The position numbers and the translations under genes were made by a program. From Gnomoniopsis sp. IMI 355080 (lineage: Eukaryota; Ascomycota; Sordariomycetes; Diaporthales; Gnomoniaceae), in the NCBI GenBank assembly GCA_027946555.1, contig JAPEVC010000347.1:1-25673 (forward strand): 25,673 nucleotides of DNA, given 5' to 3'. Positions 20,334 through 25,673 of the stretch are shown one piece after another. The notes beneath the pieces were generated by a model. The model saw nothing but the letters and a program-made list of their open reading frames with translations, did no database searches and was not told the origin of the DNA. Each line of letters starts with the position of its first letter. Within the stretch, counting starts at the first letter, position 1.

Positions 20334-21080
20334 GGCGGCAAGGGTGTCGTGGCTTCGATAGAATTGAGTTGTTGGAACGTCTGAGGAGGCGAGTTGCGTT
20401 GCTGGCTGTCCTCGATTGTGTTGAGATCTGGAAGGGTAGGGGTTTCGAAATGATATCAAGGTATGTTCGGCTGGTACAGCGCTGTTTTGAACTTTGAAAT
20501 GCAAGTCGATACAATAGAGAGAGAAATTTGAGTTGATGTGAAAATTTCCAGAGGCTTCATATTCCTTTCTACAGCGCTATTGTTGATTGTAATCGCGTCA
20601 ATTGTGGGGCTGCCGCAAGGCTGTCCATTGTTCCAGCCCCGCCCACGTTTGAAATTCACCTGGCAACCAAATCGTTGAGACGCTGGAATCTTCCATTGTG
20701 GCATTGTGCAGTTGCCCTCCATGATTTTCTTGATTGTTTAGACAACTGTTGACATCGAGCTAGCTTCCACAACAGGCCGGCACGTTTCCCAGTCTTGAGC
20801 TCTAGAACCTTCAGCCTCGTGCCCTGTTCGTCCCGTTCCTCATTACACCAACACCAGTTCAGCAAGGCTCTGGGCGTTCTTTCCGCTTTCAGATTCGTTG
20901 TCGGACGAGCCAAAGAATCTCTCCTCACTCACAATCAATTCCCTTTTTCCTCGCTCTTGGCTCCCGGCACGCCGACAGCCGTCCTTCTTCACACGATCCA
21001 GGAACAGCAACACCGATGCGTCTGACCCAAAGACGTTGAGCAATACAAATTCAAACCGACTTCTTTCTTTGCCACTCAAG
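20334..21080. promoter_or_regulatory. Shared divergent promoter region
   Basis: This 747-bp interval separates the start codons of two head-to-head genes. It contains a GTGGGG word (20604-20609), a GC-rich CCCCGCCCAC stretch (20637-20646) and GGAATCTTCC (20685-20694). The last fits the two-unit heat-shock pattern nGAAnnTTCn but lacks a third unit. No clear TATA box is seen. Such short matches carry little weight on their own. Confidence 0.6.
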
Positions 21081-23423
21081 ATGTCTTCGCTCAATGAAAC
21101 GACGGCTGGCGATGAAGGAGGTTACCAGCGCGTTCGCATCATGGGCAAACTGACCACTCAAAAGTAAGTTTGGCCTTGGCCAGGCGGAAACTTTATATGA
21201 TAGGACTCACTCCAAGCTTCCTACTTTCACATTCCTACTTTCACATTCCTACTTTCACATTCCTCCTGAAAACTTTCCTTTCACTAACTAACCGTTGAAC
21301 AGAGGTCTCCACGTGGACTTTGGCAGCAGCGCCATGAGATGTGCTTACTTCTACAATCACGGCGACAAGATGGCCAACCACATGATCGTCAGAAACGATG
21401 CCCAGTTCACCGAAGAGGGAGAAGGTATTGAAGGTCGTCACATGGAGCATTCTGTCGACATCTACCCCTTCGCCGACGGGCAACCAGGCGAAGCCATCTA
21501 CCCCGGAAACACCCCATACGCCGAACGCCGACCCGTCTCTGCGAAATACGCCATCTACACCTTAGTTGGCATGAGCGACGAAATATACAGTCAGTACAGC
21601 CTGGCTGCAGACCTTGATGATCACGCCCAACGTGATCCCACGTTCAAGGCTCGGCTAGAGCAGGGTGTCCACGAGCTTCTGGTTGCTGTCATGCTGCGTG
21701 CCAAAGCCGTCGCCGCTGCAAACGGAGATGGATCTAGCGACGGACTCGACACTCTGACTGCGACCATTCCAGCTCAATGGTCCATCGAGTTCGAGAAGTA
21801 CTATGGTGATCGGTTACACAAGGCATTCCGAGAGGCTTTCAAGTATCCTGTGGGAAACATTTTGTTTCATACCGAGGCTCAAGCCGGACTGCAGTATATG
21901 CTGTACCGAGATGACGTGCAAGCACAGTGTGATCGAGCTGAACTCGGCGATTTGATGAAGATAGGAGACAAGTCGAATATTGTCCTGCTCTTCGATGTCG
22001 GAGGTCATGCCACGGTAAGCCCTGCTACGACAGTGCCCCAGCCCTACCAAGTTCCTAATTTACTGTTTGAGAGCTAGATTCAGTTGCTGACCTGAGCCTC
22101 CAGAATTCCGCCTTGATGTCGGTCTGTCGCGACAAAGACCAAAAACCCTTCCTGATGGAGCTCGAGAAGGATCTCGGTAAGACTTCCATCCTTCAGAGCT
22201 GTCGGAGACGATATATCTGACCGAGAACAATCCAGGTGCCTCAGGCGGGACCCGGGCATGGGAGTACGAGCTTATGAGAACGGTGAGGGAAATGTTCCAT
22301 CGTCAGAGAGGCAAGGACTTGACAGCGAAAGTCGAGAACGAATTGCGTGTGCACTTCTACCGAATCAAGGACGATATTCGCGAGAACAAGGCTACGAACC
22401 TATATGCCGAGGATCAAGATCAGAACACCGTGGTCTTCAAACTATCGTGGGATTTGATACACGCCGCATGGACGTCTGCCTTTCGCCATACGATGACTTT
22501 AATCACGAAGCAGCTCAAGGAACTGCAGAAACGCCAGAATGATTACGACGTCGCCAGGGTCATTGTCAGTGGAGGTTCGGCGCGCCACAAGATTTTTCGT
22601 GGCTTTTTTGAGAGCGAGTGCCGCGCCCTGGGAATGGAGAAGCCATTCTACATGACCCGCATCAGCCGCGACCATGAGTGAGTCAACTCCCACAGGTCCT
22701 TCCCACTACTCAGTACTAATTTGTTGCTATCAGGTATGCGAGATTGGCGCTCGGCGCCAGTTATGCTACCACGAAGACGCCCTCTGTTAAAGAATTCCTG
22801 GATAGCTCCAGCTTTGGCCTTAGACTGAAGATCCGCTGGCGGAATGAAGAGGGTGTGGAGATGTACGACTGGTCAAAGGACATCTTGTTGATGTGGTCCA
22901 AGGTACGTGGCCGGGGAATCTCCACCCCACATGCAGCATTCCTGAATCCATAAGGACCGCCATCGGCTAACAATCTTCGGATATAAAGGCAGAGGGCTTT
23001 GTTGATATACACCACACCTGCACCACCGAAGAAGATGTGCAAGCGGAAATTGTCTGCCAGCCCAACTTTGCGGCTCCCCACGGCATAGAATATCTGCCTC
23101 GCGAAAACCCGGCATACCGCGTCCTCTATCTAGACCGCCTACCTCACGATAAGACCCACTTTCGCCTCAACTTCGACGCCCAATCGGAAGATATGACACT
23201 GATGCTGATGGGCGAGGTTCGTACCACGCTTAGTATGAGCGGCATGGGTGAGCCCAGGTATCCTGTGCTGGCTACCGCTTCGTTCCCCGTTACGGTCTGG
23301 GCTGGCTGTAGGGCCCTGACGATCTACGACGACGACGGGGAGACGAAAGCAAAGGTGGACCGTCTACTCGCCACCGCCATTAACAACTACGCCAAGGTCA
23401 GGAGCGGCATGGCCATTCTTTAG
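21081..23423 (+). CDS. Hsp70-like protein (actin/Hsp70 ATPase fold), six exons
   Basis: The exons are 21081-21163, 21303-22014, 22104-22176, 22236-22677, 22734-22902 and 22989-23423. All introns are GT-AG (139, 89, 59, 56 and 86 nt), the frame closes exactly, and the product is 637 residues. The start is the first ATG of an open frame, with context CAAGATGT. The nucleotide-binding elements of the superfamily are present in order: phosphate-1 loop HVDFGSS (31-37), phosphate-2 loop LFDVGGHAT (257-265) and adenosine loop VIVSGGSAR (398-406). The C-terminal 200 residues would correspond to the substrate-side region but lack Hsp70 hallmarks. The canonical DLGGGT is changed to DVGGHAT, and DxGTT to DFGSS. 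It resembles the divergent, HSPA12-like Hsp70 relatives common in filamentous fungi, probably cytosolic. ATPase activity and clients are unknown. Confidence 0.88.
21218..21264 (+). repeat. 14-bp tandem repeat inside intron 1 of the Hsp70-like gene
   Basis: TTCCTACTTTCACA is repeated three times exactly (21218-21231, 21232-21245, 21246-21259), followed by TTCCT. It lies in the first intron (21164-21302) and explains why that intron, 139 nt, is about twice as long as the others. The array is pyrimidine-rich and could act in acceptor choice. Confidence 0.85.
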
Positions 23424-24251
23424 GACTCTCGTGGTACTTGGACTAGCCTAACTGTGTATGGTGGGTGGACATTGGTGCGGCTGGACCCGCGCAGAAGTCG
23501 CTCGTTCAGACACAGTGTTGGCCAATGGCGTGTTGTGCATCACGAGGCCATGAGCCGGAAAGGGCAAGTCGCCGAGCAGCTGAACATTGACCACGATCCT
23601 TGTCTTACCTACTTAGGTACCCAAGGTACTCGTACCCGGCTGCCGTGTTCTGCCCGGTCAACATTATGCTTTGAGTGCCTTCAATAAGGGAAAGGGGGAA
23701 AAAGGGAGTTTGAGTTCGAGTTCGCACAGAATTCGATGCGCAAGAGCAGGTGTATGACCGTGTGTACATACACCGAGTTTAAGAAACGTCAATAACGAAG
23801 CTTCTATCCGAACTTATTGTCCCCCACCCCGTATAAGCCTCAAGTCCATCGCAGCACCACAATTGAATCCTTGGGTGCTACAACACATATGGCCTCCCGG
23901 GACCTCAACTATAGGTCACCTTGCCGTCCCCACGCAGCCTATGGATGCCCATGCTCATTACTGACATTGCCACAGGGCAGCTGTTCCGTGCCGTCTCATC
24001 GCAGAAATGTAACAAGCAAATCATACTTCCAAATTTGCCAACACGCCTGGCATCCTACGATGAAAAGGTACTGTCAAGCGGATATAATATCAGACGCGGA
24101 GGAAACGGGCTTACTTCCTGACTATTCGCTTTCCACCACATAGACCTACATTGGCCTGGCCGCCTACTTGATAAACGCTACCATTGATCGACGGAATGAC
24201 CTGGCGCGACTGTTGCATTGGACTCGGTTGATTTCTCAGGTTTCACCGGTA

Positions 24252-24449
24252 TTACTCTAACGCAGCCAGCCTGCCCACTTGGGGTGCCCAACTGGACTGC
24301 GCGAGCTTGTCCAATCGACCCTTGACACGCTCATCCGAATAGGCAAAGTTGATGACAAGCTGATTCAGAGGTATCGCACGAAGAGGGACAAGACATGAAA
24401 ACAAGAAAAAGAAAGAAAACAGAGAAACAAACATTGCGGCGGCACTCAT
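24252..24449 (-). CDS. Possible small secreted peptide, weak
   Basis: An ATG at 24449 opens 65 codons. Residues 1-25 look like a signal peptide: a hydrophobic Phe/Leu core, then CLVPLRA as a plausible cleavage region. The remaining 40 residues have no cysteines and no known motif. The Phe-rich core comes from a T-rich DNA tract, which would also be expected in a leader or intron, so this may be an accident of composition. Confidence 0.15.
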   Translation of the reverse strand: MSAAAMFVSLFSFFFLFSCLVPLRAIPLNQLVINFAYSDERVKGRLDKLAQSSWAPQVGRLAALE

Positions 24450-25546
24450 CCCGTCTAGTGCGGGCGACAGACCGGAGTGCTCTGAGTCGAAGCCCTCCAG
24501 TTGATCAGCTCGATCCTCAGGGATGGTTGGTCAGCACACGGGACCGAAGGTTCCGGTCCGTATTGCCATTTGTCTATGGACCTGGGTGTTGCCGTTGGAG
24601 AATGTCGACCTCGGGATGGAATACAAAATCTGGGTCTCGCTGGGTTGTTCACGCTTGAACCAAAGGACGGCTGTATGGAGGTTGGACTATACATCGGTCT
24701 CCCTGTCGTTTGAGGAAGAGACCACTGGGTTGGGACACTGGAAAGACACGCTCCGCTGGCAGTACGAGCTAGCTGCCGTTGGTGAGTTGTGGTTCATACC
24801 TCTCCTCGTGAGGAGGCTTAGCGAGCCTGGGCAAAGGAACGATATGCAGTCCAAGGTGCATCCCAACAAGACATCGGGACACTTTGGAAGCCGTTAGTTG
24901 ATATTTTTTTGCTGAAACTCTAGGGCGAGACGGTGGATATGAGGAGTGGATCAGTATGTGTGTTTAGACTAAAAGAGTCATTTGAGATTTGTGCATTACT
25001 TAGGTACATCTGCGAGCCGCGAAACAATACATTTGGGGTTTGTATGATTTGTAACCTCGCATATGTGATGCTTTCGCCTAGATCCTTTCGCCTAGGGAGA
25101 ACAATCGAGCCTGGGCAAAGTATGTAATTTAGGGTGCGTCTGGATGAAAAAGTAACAAAGACTTTAGAAGGCTGCAGGCACTACATGGTTGATATTCTCT
25201 GTAGAGATTGCAGATCGAAGGTTGGATGAGGGATATTTACAAGAGAGAATTGAAGCATGACAGTTGCACAAATGAAAGAGTAATTGACGACCAATACTCC
25301 CGGGGAAATGCTAGGACTCCGCCAAAGCTATGGAATTATATAGCGATATGACAATGTGCTGTGCTGACGACCTCACCTGCCAGAGGATCGTCAAACAGGG
25401 ACCAGCCCTGCTCACCAATGATACAGTACATCATTGCGTCACGACCATGCCAGAGGATTTTGGAGGAGTCGACGATCACGATCGGACATTAGACAACTCG
25501 ATAAATAAAACCCGCTCCCACGTTGCCCATGATCACTCCGTCTCAT

Positions 25547-25557
25547 CCAATATATAT
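25547..25557 (+). promoter_or_regulatory. CCAAT/TATA-like promoter at window edge
   Basis: CCAATATATAT at 25547-25557 joins a CCAAT word to a TATA-like run. A pyrimidine-rich stretch and then an A-rich stretch (25621-25640) follow, as in many fungal 5' leaders. The gene it might serve would begin to the right of the window. Confidence 0.25.
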
Positions 25558-25673
25558 CATCTCACCGGCCGCTCTTTACTCACCTCTAGGCTTTAGCCGA
25601 ATAAACCAGTAAACTCGCCGAGAAAAAAGAAGAAAAAACACCTGCATAGAATAATTCCCACCCATCCACACGC

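Larger units (their letters stand above)
23424..25673. other. Right flank without a convincing gene
   Basis: Open frames here are short and carry no motif. The longest, 24523-24897 (+), overlaps another forward frame and a reverse frame of similar length. A weak small secreted-peptide candidate lies at 24252-24449 on the minus strand. The extreme right edge looks like a core promoter for a gene outside the window. Confidence 0.5.

Overview
This window looks like nuclear DNA from a filamentous ascomycete (Pezizomycotina, probably Sordariomycetes; I cannot name the genus). The reasons are short GT-AG introns (55-139 nt) with CTAAC/CTGAC-like branch sites, strong CCATGG-type start contexts, gene families typical of moulds, and no bacterial operon signals, rRNA, tRNA, CRISPR or intact transposon. 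Five protein genes can be modelled from the sequence, four of them by joining exons by hand.

Layout. 1-3026: no intact gene; a 93/94-bp tandem duplication and two stretches of interrupted gene-like frames. 3027-4338 (-): a 414-residue polytopic membrane protein in two exons. 4339-5758: intergenic, with a G-quadruplex motif. 5759-9457 (-): a 1232-residue, single-exon, mostly coiled-coil protein with a disordered head. 9458-14607: about 5.1 kb with no gene I can support. 14608-16954 (+): a 616-residue major facilitator superfamily transporter in nine exons, one of them only 22 nt. 16955-17829: convergent intergenic space with an unusual cluster of inverted repeats. 17830-20333 (-): a 787-residue nuclear-type protein with a degenerate bromodomain-like fold, several basic clusters and a C-terminal Cys/His module; its last exon is easily missed. 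20334-21080: shared divergent promoter. 21081-23423 (+): a 637-residue Hsp70-like (actin/Hsp70 ATPase fold) protein in six exons. 23424-25673: no convincing gene, with a possible core promoter at the right edge for a gene outside the window.

How the genes relate. Nothing indicates a single pathway. The head-to-head bromodomain-like and Hsp70-like genes share 747 bp of upstream DNA and may be co-regulated. The transporter and the bromodomain-like gene converge on the hairpin-rich spacer. I found no clear case for a complete novel system. The items most worth checking are the degenerate bromodomain protein with its hidden terminal exon, the frame-critical microexon in the transporter, and the inverted-repeat cluster at 17568-17783.
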